Assembly (NCBI GenBank): GCA_015056255.1
Contig: SVGP01000014.1
Span: forward strand, 1-64,000
Source: Clostridiales bacterium
GTDB taxonomy: Bacteria > Bacillota > Clostridia > Christensenellales > Aristaeellaceae
Length of the DNA: 64,000 nt
Direction of reading: 5' to 3'
Of this stretch, positions 24,745 through 33,142 are shown piece after piece; positions within the stretch are counted from its first letter, which is position 1, and each line of letters starts with the position of its first letter. The translations under genes were made by a program, and so were the position numbers. The notes beneath the pieces were generated by a model. It ran no database searches, had not been told where the DNA came from, and saw only the letters and a program-made list of their open reading frames with translations.

Positions 24745-24978
24745 TTAGATAATCTCGACAAATACGGGCTTTTCGTTCTTCATGGTTGCAGCTTTTACAA
24801 CCGTGCGAACGGACTTGGCGATGCGGCCCTGTTTGCCGATCACCTTTCCCATATCTTCCGGATCGACGCGCAGCTCAATAACGATGGACTCGGGGCCCTC
24901 GACTTCGCGCACGTCAACCGCGTCGGGCTTATCCACCAGCGTCTTGGCGATAAACCTGACCAATTCGACCATATTCAA
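24745..24978 (-). CDS. khpA: KH-domain RNA-binding protein KhpA
   Basis: The 77 residues comprise one KH domain with the GKQG-type loop VIGKQGRIAKSVRTVVKAA. In Bacillota KhpA partners KhpB (Jag/EloR) and affects cell elongation and RNA binding. It follows rpsP, as usual. RimM, TrmD and L19, which commonly continue this operon, are missing and a terminator comes next. Confidence 0.93.
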   Translation of the reverse strand: MNMVELVRFIAKTLVDKPDAVDVREVEGPESIVIELRVDPEDMGKVIGKQGRIAKSVRTVVKAATMKNEKPVFVEII

Positions 24979-25010
24979 CTGTTTCCTCCCGTCTGCCGAT
25001 CCTTATCGGA

Positions 25011-25250
25011 TTACAGCAGGCCGCTCTTCTTCAGAAGGCCGCGTACGGTGTCGGTGGGCTGGGCGCCGGTGCCGATCCAGTACTTCGCGCGCTCTTCGTC
25101 AAACTTGATAACGGCGGGTTCCGTAACGGGATTGTAGTAGCCGATTTCTTCGATAAAGCGGCCGTCACGGGGAGTGCGGCTGTCGGAAACTACTACGCGG
25201 TAGAAGGGCTCTTTCTTCATGCCCATTCTCTTTAAGCGAATCTTAACCAT
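25011..25250 (-). CDS. rpsP: 30S ribosomal protein S16
   Basis: It begins [25 protein letters not shown], the S16 signature, and contains [11 protein letters not shown]. The 79 residues are normal. It is located between ffh and khpA in the conserved order. Confidence 0.97.
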   Translation of the reverse strand: MVKIRLKRMGMKKEPFYRVVVSDSRTPRDGRFIEEIGYYNPVTEPAVIKFDEERAKYWIGTGAQPTDTVRGLLKKSGLL

Positions 25251-25316
25251 GGGGTGTTCCTCCTTGTAATTACCATATATGGAAATCCGGTTGTTCCGGT
25301 GTTCCGCAAAATTTGT

Positions 25317-26663
25317 TCATCGCATGCCCTTAAAGGGGAGGCGCATTTTGCCCTTGGCGCCCATCATCTGCTTCATCATCTGTTTCGCCTGCTCATACTG
25401 CTTGATCAGAAGGTTGACCTCCTGAACCGTGGTTCCGCTTCCGGCTGCGATTCTGCGGCGGCGGGAGGCGTTTAAGATGTCGGGGTGACGGCGCTCGGCG
25501 CGGGTCATGGAAAGAATGATGGCTTCGTTCTTTTTCTGCTCCTTCATAACCTTCTCTTCGTCGATTTCGACGTTCTGAAGCTTGCTGCCGACGCCCGGGA
25601 TCATCTTGAGCATGTCGGTGATGGAGCCCATTTTTTTCAGCTGCTTAAGCTGCATAAGGTAATCTTCCAACGTGAACTGCTGGTTTTTAAGCCTTTTTTC
25701 AAGCTCTTCCGCGCTTTTTTCATCGAAGGTTTCCTGCGCCTTTTCGATTAAGGAAAGCACGTCGCCCATGCCGAGGATTCGGCCGGCCATACGATCGGGG
25801 TGGAAGGGCTCGATGTCGGTCAGCTTTTCGCCGACGCCCGCAAACTTGATGGGTTTTCCGGTAACGGCCTTTACGGAGATGGCCGCGCCGCCTCGGGTAT
25901 CGCCGTCCAATTTGGTGAGGATAACGCCGTCCACACCCAGTTCCTTATTGAAGGTATCGGCGACGGTGACCGCGTCCTGACCGGTCATGGCGTCGACGAC
26001 AAGCAGGATTTCCTGGGGCTTTACGGTGGCTTTTACATCTCTAAGCTCCTGCATGAGCTTTTCGTCGATGTGCAGTCGGCCTGCGGTATCGATGATGACG
26101 GGATCGCGTCCGTAGTATCTTGCGTATTCGACCGCTTCCTTTGCAATCTGAACGGGATTGCCCTGGCCCTTTTCAAAAACCTCTGCGCCGGCCTGCTCGC
26201 CGACAATCTGAAGCTGTCTGATGGCGGCGGGACGGTATACGTCGCAGGCGACTAAAAGCGGCTTTTTGCCCTGCTTGGTAAGCATGCGTCCGAGCTTTGC
26301 GCACATGGTGGTTTTACCTGCGCCCTGAAGGCCGCACATCATGTAGATGGTGGGCGCGGAGGGCGAGTGCGTGAGCTTTGCGTTTGCGCCGCCCATGAGC
26401 TCGGTCAATTCGTCGTTTACAATCTTGATAACCTGCTGGCTGGGGGTCAGGGATTCCAAAATCTCTGCGCCCACGGCGCGCTCGGTGACTTTTTTGACAA
26501 AGTCCTTTGCGATGTTGTAGTTAACGTCGGCCTCGAGAAGCGCCATTCTGACTTCCCGCATGGCGGCTTTTACGTCCGAATCCGTAAGCTTTCCGCGGCT
26601 GGACAGCTTTTTAAATGCATTTTGCAGTTTTTCGGAAAGGCCCTCAAATGCCACGGTGCTCAC
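25317..26663 (-). CDS. ffh: Signal recognition particle protein Ffh (SRP54)
   Basis: The NG GTPase domain has GLQGAGKTT, DVYRPAA, DTAGRL and TKLDGDTRGGAA. The methionine-rich M domain (about 300-448, IPGVGSKLQ, RRRRIAAGSGTTVQEVN) binds SRP RNA and signal sequences. At 448 residues the length is normal. It follows ylxM with a 4-base overlap. I did not find the SRP RNA gene in the window. Confidence 0.97.
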   Translation of the reverse strand: MSTVAFEGLSEKLQNAFKKLSSRGKLTDSDVKAAMREVRMALLEADVNYNIAKDFVKKVTERAVGAEILESLTPSQQVIKIVNDELTELMGGANAKLTHSPSAPTIYMMCGLQGAGKTTMCAKLGRMLTKQGKKPLLVACDVYRPAAIRQLQIVGEQAGAEVFEKGQGNPVQIAKEAVEYARYYGRDPVIIDTAGRLHIDEKLMQELRDVKATVKPQEILLVVDAMTGQDAVTVADTFNKELGVDGVILTKLDGDTRGGAAISVKAVTGKPIKFAGVGEKLTDIEPFHPDRMAGRILGMGDVLSLIEKAQETFDEKSAEELEKRLKNQQFTLEDYLMQLKQLKKMGSITDMLKMIPGVGSKLQNVEIDEEKVMKEQKKNEAIILSMTRAERRHPDILNASRRRRIAAGSGTTVQEVNLLIKQYEQAKQMMKQMMGAKGKMRLPFKGMR

Positions 26664-26995
26664 CTCTCACTGAGTTTGATTTCTTTTATAAGGTCAAGCG
26701 CTTTTTTTCGCGCGGTGTCGGTCTTTTCCTGAAGCGCGATTTCGCATTCCGTCAGCGCTTTTTGAAGGAACTGATATCTTTTCAAAAGTCCAAGCTTCTG
26801 TTCGTATTCCTCCAGCTGCTTTTGCGCCTTACCCAACGCGTCGTGCACGCCCTGTCGGGTGATATCCATGTTGTCCGCAATTTCCTGAAGAGAAAGATCC
26901 TCTTCCAGATGCATGCGCATGATCTCCCGCCTGTGCTCGGTCAAAAGGCCGCCGTAAAAATCGAGAAGCCGCGTAAGCTCTACCCGTTTTTCCAT
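26660..26995 (-). CDS. ylxM: YlxM helix-turn-helix protein
   Basis: This 111-residue UPF0122 protein starts with a helix-turn-helix region (LSLQEIADNMDITRQGVHDAL, about 35-55) followed by a Lys/Glu-rich coiled coil. It is always next to ffh in Bacillota and is thought to modulate SRP; in streptococci it binds the SRP. It overlaps ffh by 4 bases, so translation is coupled. Confidence 0.93.
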   Translation of the reverse strand: MEKRVELTRLLDFYGGLLTEHRREIMRMHLEEDLSLQEIADNMDITRQGVHDALGKAQKQLEEYEQKLGLLKRYQFLQKALTECEIALQEKTDTARKKALDLIKEIKLSER

Positions 26996-27067
26996 ACGAA
27001 CCCCTTTCCTTTCAACACAGCCTGATCATTATATCGCACGCGCAGGTATCTGTCAAGTTAAATTACT

Positions 27068-27859
27068 TTACACGTCCATGATTTCTGAAAGCTCATGAAT
27101 TTCCAAAATCTCTTCCGATTCATTCATAAAGAAGCTCTTTTCCTGATCTTCCCAGCGACTGTTTCCGATGTCGGCCACCTGACGCATGGACACGTTTTTC
27201 GTTTTCCCGATGATGATGTAATCGAGAATATAAGCGCTGATCATCTTAAGCGCCTCGCTTAAGTCCACAAGCGACCGCAAATCAAGGTCGAACGGCTTTG
27301 GCGTATCCAGGCCGCGCCTTGAAATCACGATCACCTCGTGGGCGTTATAGGCCAATACGCGCTCAACGATGTATCTTCGAACGCGGTCGTTATACCACAT
27401 ATTGCCCGTGAATACGCGACCCGAAAACGCGATTACGCCGCCGGAATTGACAAGCGCGATCCACGTCTGCGCGCGACGGTCGTGCTCGAACAGGGACGAA
27501 GCGTAGCGAATGGCGTCCGACCGATTCAGAATCACAGGCGCAATTTCGCGCGGCACTTCTGCGTACGCTCTTGCGGCGCGTCCGAACGCGTTTAAGGCCG
27601 TCGCTACGGAATGGCCTACGCCCATGATGGAAAAAAGGTCGTCGTACGATGCATCCAGCACGCCCTTTATGCTTCCGAAGCGTTTGATCAATTGATGCGC
27701 AAGCTCGTTTACATTCTGGCGCGGGAATACGTAATAGAGCAGAAGCTCGATCACTTCATGCGCAGGAAGGCTTAAAAGCCCGTCCTCCCATGCGCGGGAT
27801 TTGAGCCTTTCTCTGTGTCCTTCGTGCGCGCCGGGCTCGGAAAAATGTTCGTAATCCAT
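27068..27859 (-). CDS. radC: RadC-family protein with degenerate JAMM metal motif
   Basis: The N-terminal helix-hairpin-helix region is well kept (GHRERLKSRAWEDGLLSLPAHEV, then LIKRFGSIKGVLDA and IMGVGHSVATAL). The C-terminal MPN fold continues to LDYIIIGKTKNVSM. Where RadC normally has the zinc motif HNHPSGDPTPS, this protein reads VISRRGLDTPKPF (about 178-190), so both metal His residues are gone. No deubiquitinase-like peptidase activity is expected. A GTG four codons upstream overlaps the mnmE stop (GTGA) and is an alternative start. About 40 extra acidic residues end the protein. Confidence 0.88.
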   Translation of the reverse strand: MDYEHFSEPGAHEGHRERLKSRAWEDGLLSLPAHEVIELLLYYVFPRQNVNELAHQLIKRFGSIKGVLDASYDDLFSIMGVGHSVATALNAFGRAARAYAEVPREIAPVILNRSDAIRYASSLFEHDRRAQTWIALVNSGGVIAFSGRVFTGNMWYNDRVRRYIVERVLAYNAHEVIVISRRGLDTPKPFDLDLRSLVDLSEALKMISAYILDYIIIGKTKNVSMRQVADIGNSRWEDQEKSFFMNESEEILEIHELSEIMDV

Positions 27860-27867
27860 ATTGCTTC

Positions 27868-29205
27868 TCACTTACCGACGCAAAAGTCTTTAAACACGCG
27901 GTCGATGACGTTTTCATTCATACTTTCGCCCGTGATGTCGCCAAGCGCATTCAATGCCTCCGTAAGATCGTTCGCCGCAAAATCCAGAGGCATACCGCCT
28001 TCGATCCATGCAATCGCGCGATTGATTGCTTCCGTTGCCCTTTCTGCGCACTCGATGTGCCTTGGAAGCGTCATCAGATCTTCGTTTTCTGCATCCACGC
28101 CGATTTTTTCGATGATTTTATCCGTAAGATAAGAAATCCCTTCCCCGGTCTTAGCGCTGATGGTAACGGCGTTTTCAAGGGAAATCACGCTGTCAAGATC
28201 GGACTTATTGAGAACAACGATGTATCTGTCGTCCATTTCCGTAAGGTTTTCCCTTTCCTCGTCCGTCATTTCCCGCGCAGCGTCCAATACATACAAAACC
28301 ACGTCCGCATCCTTAAGCGCGTCTCTGGCCCGCTGAACGCCGATTTTTTCAACGGTATCCTCGGTGTCTCTCAAGCCCGCGGTATCGGATAGAGACAGCC
28401 TTACGCCGTTTAATTCGACACTTTCGGTCAAAACGTCGCGCGTGGTGCCGGGGATATCGGTAACGATCGCCCTTTCGCAGGACAAAAGCGCGTTCATAAC
28501 GCTTGATTTGCCGACGTTCGGAAGACCCGCCAGAACCACGGACGCGCCCTGTCTTAAAATTCGCGCGTGCCGCTTATCCGAGGCGCTTATCAGGTAATCG
28601 CATACTTTTTTTGCGCGACCGGACACATTTTTCGCCGTTACGTCCTCGTCGATTTCGTCCGGGAAATCAGTGGCTGCGGAAATGAGCGCGACGAGGCTGA
28701 TCAGCTCCTCCCTCGCTTTTCCGATGCCCGCAGACACGCCGCCCTTTAACTGGCGAATGGAGGCGCGAAGCGCCGACTGGCTTTTTGCGCCCACGATGCC
28801 CATCACGGCCTCGGCTTCGGATAAATCGATTCTTCCGTTCAGAAACGCGCGGCGCGTAAATTCTCCCGGCTCCGCCATGCGCGCGCCGAGGGACACAAGC
28901 GTTTTTAAAACCGCCTGCGCGCTCATGGTTCCGCCGTGCATCTGAATTTCAAAAACATCTTCCGTCGTATAGGAATTCGGGGCATAAAAGCAAACGGCCA
29001 TCGCTTCATCGATCGTCTCGCCGCTTTCATCATATACATTTCCATACATCATGCGCCCATGCTGATAGGCGTTTTTAATGCGCTTAATCGGAGAAAAGCA
29101 CCTTTTCAAAATAGAAAAGGCGTTTTCTCCGCTCACGCGAACAATTGCTATGCTGCCGCCGTTTCCGGTGGCGATGGCGCAGATGGCGTCGTTTCTGTTA
29201 AGCAT
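27868..29205 (-). CDS. mnmE: tRNA modification GTPase MnmE
   Basis: With MnmG it forms the carboxymethylaminomethyl or related modification at tRNA wobble U34. Domains are the N-terminal folate-binding part (NDAICAIATGNGGSIAIVRVSG), helical part, G domain with [17 protein letters not shown] and DTAGLR, and the C-terminal FCVGK with the conserved Cys. Of 445 residues, normal. Its start overlaps the end of dnaN by 8 bases. Confidence 0.97.
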   Translation of the reverse strand: MLNRNDAICAIATGNGGSIAIVRVSGENAFSILKRCFSPIKRIKNAYQHGRMMYGNVYDESGETIDEAMAVCFYAPNSYTTEDVFEIQMHGGTMSAQAVLKTLVSLGARMAEPGEFTRRAFLNGRIDLSEAEAVMGIVGAKSQSALRASIRQLKGGVSAGIGKAREELISLVALISAATDFPDEIDEDVTAKNVSGRAKKVCDYLISASDKRHARILRQGASVVLAGLPNVGKSSVMNALLSCERAIVTDIPGTTRDVLTESVELNGVRLSLSDTAGLRDTEDTVEKIGVQRARDALKDADVVLYVLDAAREMTDEERENLTEMDDRYIVVLNKSDLDSVISLENAVTISAKTGEGISYLTDKIIEKIGVDAENEDLMTLPRHIECAERATEAINRAIAWIEGGMPLDFAANDLTEALNALGDITGESMNENVIDRVFKDFCVGK

Positions 29206-30304
29206 TGATTCTTACCGGTAGCACGAGATAGGTAAAGTCGTTTCCTTCGGCGGGAGAAATGACGCAGGGGGAAACGGGGGAATTGAATTTCAGATCAATC
29301 TCCTTTCCGGTGATCACGCGGTTGAACTCAAGGAGGTATTTGACGTTAAAGGCAATCACGATGTCGTCGCCCGTATTCACAACGTCGAGCTCCTCAAAAA
29401 CGTCGCCCATCTCGGAATTGGAGGTCACGAAAAGCTTGTCGCCTTCGATCGAGAACTTGATTAAGTTGTTCTTGCCTTCAATGGCCATGAGCGCAGCGCG
29501 CTCTACACAGCTTGAAAAATCGTCCGTGGATACGCGGATAGTGGTTTTGAAGGTTTTGGGAATGATAGCCTTGTAGTTTACGTATTCGCCGTCCTTAAGG
29601 CGCGTATATAAGGTAGCCTTTTCAAGGTCAACGCGCAGCTTGTTTTCGCCGAACTTCAGCGTGACCATGCTTTCCTCATCGTCCGTCATGAGCTTGGCGA
29701 TTTCTTCCAGCGCCTTTAAGGGTATGATCGCCTTTGCATTATTTTCAATGTCGCTCACGCGCTCGGTGCGCATGGCGAGGCGGAAGCCGTCAAGGCCTAC
29801 CATGTCGATCTGACCCGACTGCATATTGAAATAGCCGCCCAAAAGCACCTCGCGCGCGTCCTCCGTGGGAATGGCGAAGGAGATGCGCTGGATCATATCT
29901 TTAATAAGGCTCTGAGGCAGCGTTACGCTGTTTTCCTCGTTCATCTCTTCAACGCGCGGATAGCTGTCCGCGGACTGACCGGCGATGTTGGTGCGGGAGC
30001 CCGCGCATTTGAGCGTAAGCATAAAGGCATTGTTCATGCTGGCGGAAATTTCGCCGGCGGGCATCTTGCGAATGACGTCTGAAAACAGCTTTCCGGGCAG
30101 AACCGCTTCGCCCTCTACCTCGACCATCGCGTTTACGCGGGTAACGGAGGTAAAGGAGCCGTCGGAGGCAGTGAGCTTTAAGCCGTCCTCCAGCGCTTCA
30201 ACCAGAACGCCTTCCAGAATCGGCTGGGTAGAGCGGGAAGAAATGGCGCGGATGCTGATCTGAAGCGAGGATAATAAATCATGGGAATTACATCTGAATT
30301 TCAT
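29198..30304 (-). CDS. dnaN: DNA polymerase III beta sliding clamp
   Basis: The 368 residues show the three-domain clamp pattern: QISIRAISSRSTQPILEGVLVEA near the start, LPGKLFSDVIRKMP, FAIPTEDAREVLLGGYFNM, and a C-terminal SPCVISPAEGNDFTYLVLPVR. It is located after dnaA across the origin element; GGGGAGG sits 8 bases before the ATG. recF and gyrB, which usually follow, are replaced by mnmE and radC. Confidence 0.97.
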   Translation of the reverse strand: MKFRCNSHDLLSSLQISIRAISSRSTQPILEGVLVEALEDGLKLTASDGSFTSVTRVNAMVEVEGEAVLPGKLFSDVIRKMPAGEISASMNNAFMLTLKCAGSRTNIAGQSADSYPRVEEMNEENSVTLPQSLIKDMIQRISFAIPTEDAREVLLGGYFNMQSGQIDMVGLDGFRLAMRTERVSDIENNAKAIIPLKALEEIAKLMTDDEESMVTLKFGENKLRVDLEKATLYTRLKDGEYVNYKAIIPKTFKTTIRVSTDDFSSCVERAALMAIEGKNNLIKFSIEGDKLFVTSNSEMGDVFEELDVVNTGDDIVIAFNVKYLLEFNRVITGKEIDLKFNSPVSPCVISPAEGNDFTYLVLPVRINA

Positions 30305-30320
30305 GTGCGGGCCCTCCCCA

Positions 30321-30381
30321 AAAGAATATTATATATTATATAAAGTAGTAGCAGTAGTAGTGATGTGGATAATGTGGATAA
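30321..30381. other. oriC: Origin unwinding region between dnaA and dnaN (AT-rich element, trinucleotide repeats, tandem DnaA boxes)
   Basis: From left to right: an A/T-only-like stretch (30325-30344), five in-phase triplets TAG TAG CAG TAG TAG (30346-30360), three bases TGA, then two abutting DnaA boxes TGTGGATAA (30364-30372 and 30373-30381, TTATCCACA on the minus strand). This is the same order as the B. subtilis basal unwinding system, where 3'-GAT-5' DnaA-trios link the boxes to the melting site. Confidence 0.85.
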
Positions 30382-30463
30382 GTCCCAAAAAGTGAGTTGC
30401 CACCTGACTTTTTTGATGTTGAAGAAGGTATGGATAACAAGGGATAATGCGGGATAACTTTTT

Positions 30464-31771
30464 CTATCCTTCCGTCAGGATGCGCTTGATTTCGCTTGTA
30501 TTATGGGAGAAAATCTCGTCCTTTTCGATCATTTCCAGCATTTTTTTGCACGCGTGCATGATCGTTGCGTGATCCCGTCCGAAATCGGCTCCGATTTTTG
30601 TAGTGGATGCGCCGGTCATCTCGCGGGTTAAGTAGATGGCCAGTTGTCTCGGAATGGCAACGTCGCGGCTTCGACGGTCGGACAGGATATCGGCGCGCGT
30701 GATGTGGAAATATTTTGCCACTTCGTCGATGATGCGGTCGGTGGTGATGCGCTTTTCGTCGCGCACCTTTACAAGGTTCTGAAGCGAACGCTTGACAAGG
30801 TCGATGGTGATGGATGTTTGTTCAAGCGTGGCAATCGCGTTTACGCGGTTTAAGCTGCCCTCCAGCTCTCGGATGTTGGTGTCGACGCGCTCTGCGATGT
30901 AGGCGATGGATTCAAGATCGATATCGAGATTTTCCATCTCGGCCTTGTGAAGGAGGATAGCGACTCTTGTTTCAAAGTCGGGCTTGCCCACGTCCGCGAT
31001 CAGGCCGCTCATGAAGCGAGACTTGATTCGTTCCTCCAGCGCCGCAATTTCATTCGGCGGTCGGTCGGAGGAAATGACAATCTGCTTTTTCTTTTCAAAA
31101 AGCGCGTTGAAGGTGTGGAAAAATTCTTCCTGCGTGGCCTGCTTGTTTGATAAAAACTGAATATCGTCAATCATCAGTACGTCCACTGTGCGCATGCGGT
31201 TTCTAAGTTCCATCGTCTTTTTGCGCGCAATGGCCTCGATGACCTCGGTCGTGAAGTTCTCGGAGGTGGTCAGGATGATTTTGCTGTCGGGATCCTTTTC
31301 CTTGATGGCGTTTGCGATGGCGTTCATCAGATGGGTTTTTCCAAGACCAACACCGCCGTAGATGAACAAGGGGTTGTACGCCTCGCCCGGATCGTCCGCA
31401 ACAGCCACGGAAGCGGCGTGCGCAAAGCGGTTGGACTGACCGACGACGAAATTGTCAAAGGTGTATTTGGGGTTTATGTTTAAAGGGCTTTCATCCTTTT
31501 TATTTAAGGTATCGATGTCCTTTTTATTCATGACCACAACCTCGTATTTCTCGCCGAACACTGCTCCGACGAGGGTTGTTAGCTGCGTCAAATACCGCGT
31601 GCGGATTGCGTTTACAATAAAATCGTTCTCCGCCCACAGAATCAGCCGGTTGTTTTCCGCAGAATGCATGTAAAGCTTGGAAAACCAGGAGTTGAAGCTG
31701 GTGTCCGACATCCCCTCTTTCAGGAGGCCTAAAACCTTTTTCCAGTATTGTGATGCGTCTGCGTAATTCAT
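30464..31771 (-). CDS. dnaA: Chromosomal replication initiator DnaA
   Basis: The order is domain I (YWKKVLGLLKEGMSDTSFNSWF), a short linker, AAA+ domain III with Walker A GGVGLGKTH and Walker B LMIDDIQFL, and DNA-binding domain IV with the signature GADFGRDHATIMHACKK. The frame is open 90 codons further upstream through the DnaA-box cluster, but AAGGGAG sits 7 bases before this ATG and the family starts here, giving 435 residues. Confidence 0.97.
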   Translation of the reverse strand: MNYADASQYWKKVLGLLKEGMSDTSFNSWFSKLYMHSAENNRLILWAENDFIVNAIRTRYLTQLTTLVGAVFGEKYEVVVMNKKDIDTLNKKDESPLNINPKYTFDNFVVGQSNRFAHAASVAVADDPGEAYNPLFIYGGVGLGKTHLMNAIANAIKEKDPDSKIILTTSENFTTEVIEAIARKKTMELRNRMRTVDVLMIDDIQFLSNKQATQEEFFHTFNALFEKKKQIVISSDRPPNEIAALEERIKSRFMSGLIADVGKPDFETRVAILLHKAEMENLDIDLESIAYIAERVDTNIRELEGSLNRVNAIATLEQTSITIDLVKRSLQNLVKVRDEKRITTDRIIDEVAKYFHITRADILSDRRSRDVAIPRQLAIYLTREMTGASTTKIGADFGRDHATIMHACKKMLEMIEKDEIFSHNTSEIKRILTEG

Positions 31772-31793
31772 GAATAAGCTCCCTTCAAAATAT

Positions 31794-31976
31794 TTATCCA
31801 CAATCTGCTGTGGATTTTCAACAGCTTGTGGATAACTGTCCCTATCATAGCAGATTTTTGCGCCTAATTCAAGGGCAGCGGCATATTTTACACCAAAAAT
31901 CGGCCAAAATCGACGTTTTTTCAATTGGGATAAGTTGTGGATAAATTGGGTATGAAAATGTAAGACAAGTGGATAA
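31794..31976. promoter_or_regulatory. oriC: DnaA-box cluster upstream of dnaA
   Basis: Perfect TTATCCACA boxes lie at 31794-31802 (plus) and, as TGTGGATAA, at 31827-31835 and 31936-31944. Near matches are at 31809-31817 (TGTGGATTT) and 31968-31976 (AGTGGATAA). With the pair downstream of dnaA this makes a bipartite origin. Confidence 0.85.
31844..31872 (-). promoter_or_regulatory. Promoter of dnaA
   Basis: TTGAAT (31872-31867) and TATGAT (31849-31844) are 17 bases apart on the minus strand. The DnaA box at 31827-31835 sits just downstream of the -10, which fits DnaA autoregulation. Confidence 0.55.
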
Positions 31977-32033
31977 GCGCAGAAAAAACAGCTGAGCGGG
32001 ATTATTTTTACGAGAACAATCCCTGCATCATAC

Positions 32034-32062
32034 TTTACCAAAAATGATTTCTGTGGTATGAT
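32034..32062 (+). promoter_or_regulatory. Promoter of asnA
   Basis: TTTACC and TATGAT with a 17-base spacer, about 40 bases before the asnA ATG. Confidence 0.5.
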
Positions 32063-32103
32063 AAAAGATACATTTGAGTTTTGTCCCCGGAGGGATATAA
32101 ATT

Positions 32104-33114
32104 ATGGATATGTGCATGATCCCCGAAGGCTACAAAAGCCTTTTAAGCGTTCAGGAAACCGAGCGCGCGATCAAATATGTGAAGGACACGTTCGAGCACA
32201 CGTTTGCAGACGCGATGCGCCTTCTTCGAATTTCAGCGCCGCTTTTTGTTTCCACGGATTCGGGCTTAAACGACAACTTAAACGGCGTCGAGCGCCCCGT
32301 ATCCTTTGAAATTAAAAATATGGAAGGAAAAAATATCGAAATTGTGCATTCGCTGGCCAAATGGAAGCGTCAGGCGCTTAAGATGTACGGCTTCTCCATG
32401 CACGAGGGCCTGTATACCGATATGAACGCCATCCGGCGCGACGAGGACGCGGACAACCTTCATTCCGTTTACGTCGACCAGTGGGACTGGGAAAAGGTGA
32501 TTTCCAAAGAGGACAGAACGAGGGAATATCTTGAAAACACGGTAAAAGTGATCGTGCGCGTGATTGCGGCAACGGAGCTTGCCGTGTGCGCCATGTTCCC
32601 CGCGCTTACGCCCTGCATAAGTCCCACCGTCAAATTCATCACCTCTCAGGCGCTTGAAGATCTTTATCCCGATCTTTCGCCCAAGGACAGAGAACACAAA
32701 ATTACGCAGGAATATAAAACTGTGTTCATTGAAAACATCGGCGGAAAGCTCAAAAGCGGCGAAAAGCACGACGGCCGCGCGCCCGACTATGACGACTGGA
32801 ACTTAAACGGCGATATACTGGTGTGGAATGAAACGCTGAACCGCTCTTTGGAGCTTTCCTCCATGGGCATCCGCGTGGACGAAAAGTCGCTCATGGATCA
32901 GCTTGAAAAGGCAAACGCCATGGACAGAAAAAATCTTCCCTTCCATTCTGCGCTTTTGAAGGGAGAGCTTCCCTTGTCCATTGGCGGCGGCATCGGCCAG
33001 AGCCGGCTTTGCATGCAGATTCTTAAAAAATGCCATATCGGCGAAGTTCAGGCAAGCGAATGGCCCGAGGAAACCAGAAGAATCTGTGAAGAAAATAATG
33101 TATTCCTTCTTTAA
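32104..33114 (+). CDS. asnA: Aspartate--ammonia ligase
   Basis: This ammonia-dependent asparagine synthetase has a class II tRNA-synthetase-like fold. Typical stretches are VQETERAIKYVKDTFE, LNGVERPVSFEI, HSLAKWKRQALK, GLYTDMNAIRRDE, VDQWDWEKVI and the end GGGIGQSRLCMQILKKCHIGEVQ. The 336 residues are normal. It is the first rightward gene beyond the origin, divergent from dnaA, with GGAGGG 9 bases before the ATG. Confidence 0.97.
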   Translation: MDMCMIPEGYKSLLSVQETERAIKYVKDTFEHTFADAMRLLRISAPLFVSTDSGLNDNLNGVERPVSFEIKNMEGKNIEIVHSLAKWKRQALKMYGFSMHEGLYTDMNAIRRDEDADNLHSVYVDQWDWEKVISKEDRTREYLENTVKVIVRVIAATELAVCAMFPALTPCISPTVKFITSQALEDLYPDLSPKDREHKITQEYKTVFIENIGGKLKSGEKHDGRAPDYDDWNLNGDILVWNETLNRSLELSSMGIRVDEKSLMDQLEKANAMDRKNLPFHSALLKGELPLSIGGGIGQSRLCMQILKKCHIGEVQASEWPEETRRICEENNVFLL

Positions 33115-33142
33115 TATATACAAATTCGGAGTGTGAAAGATT

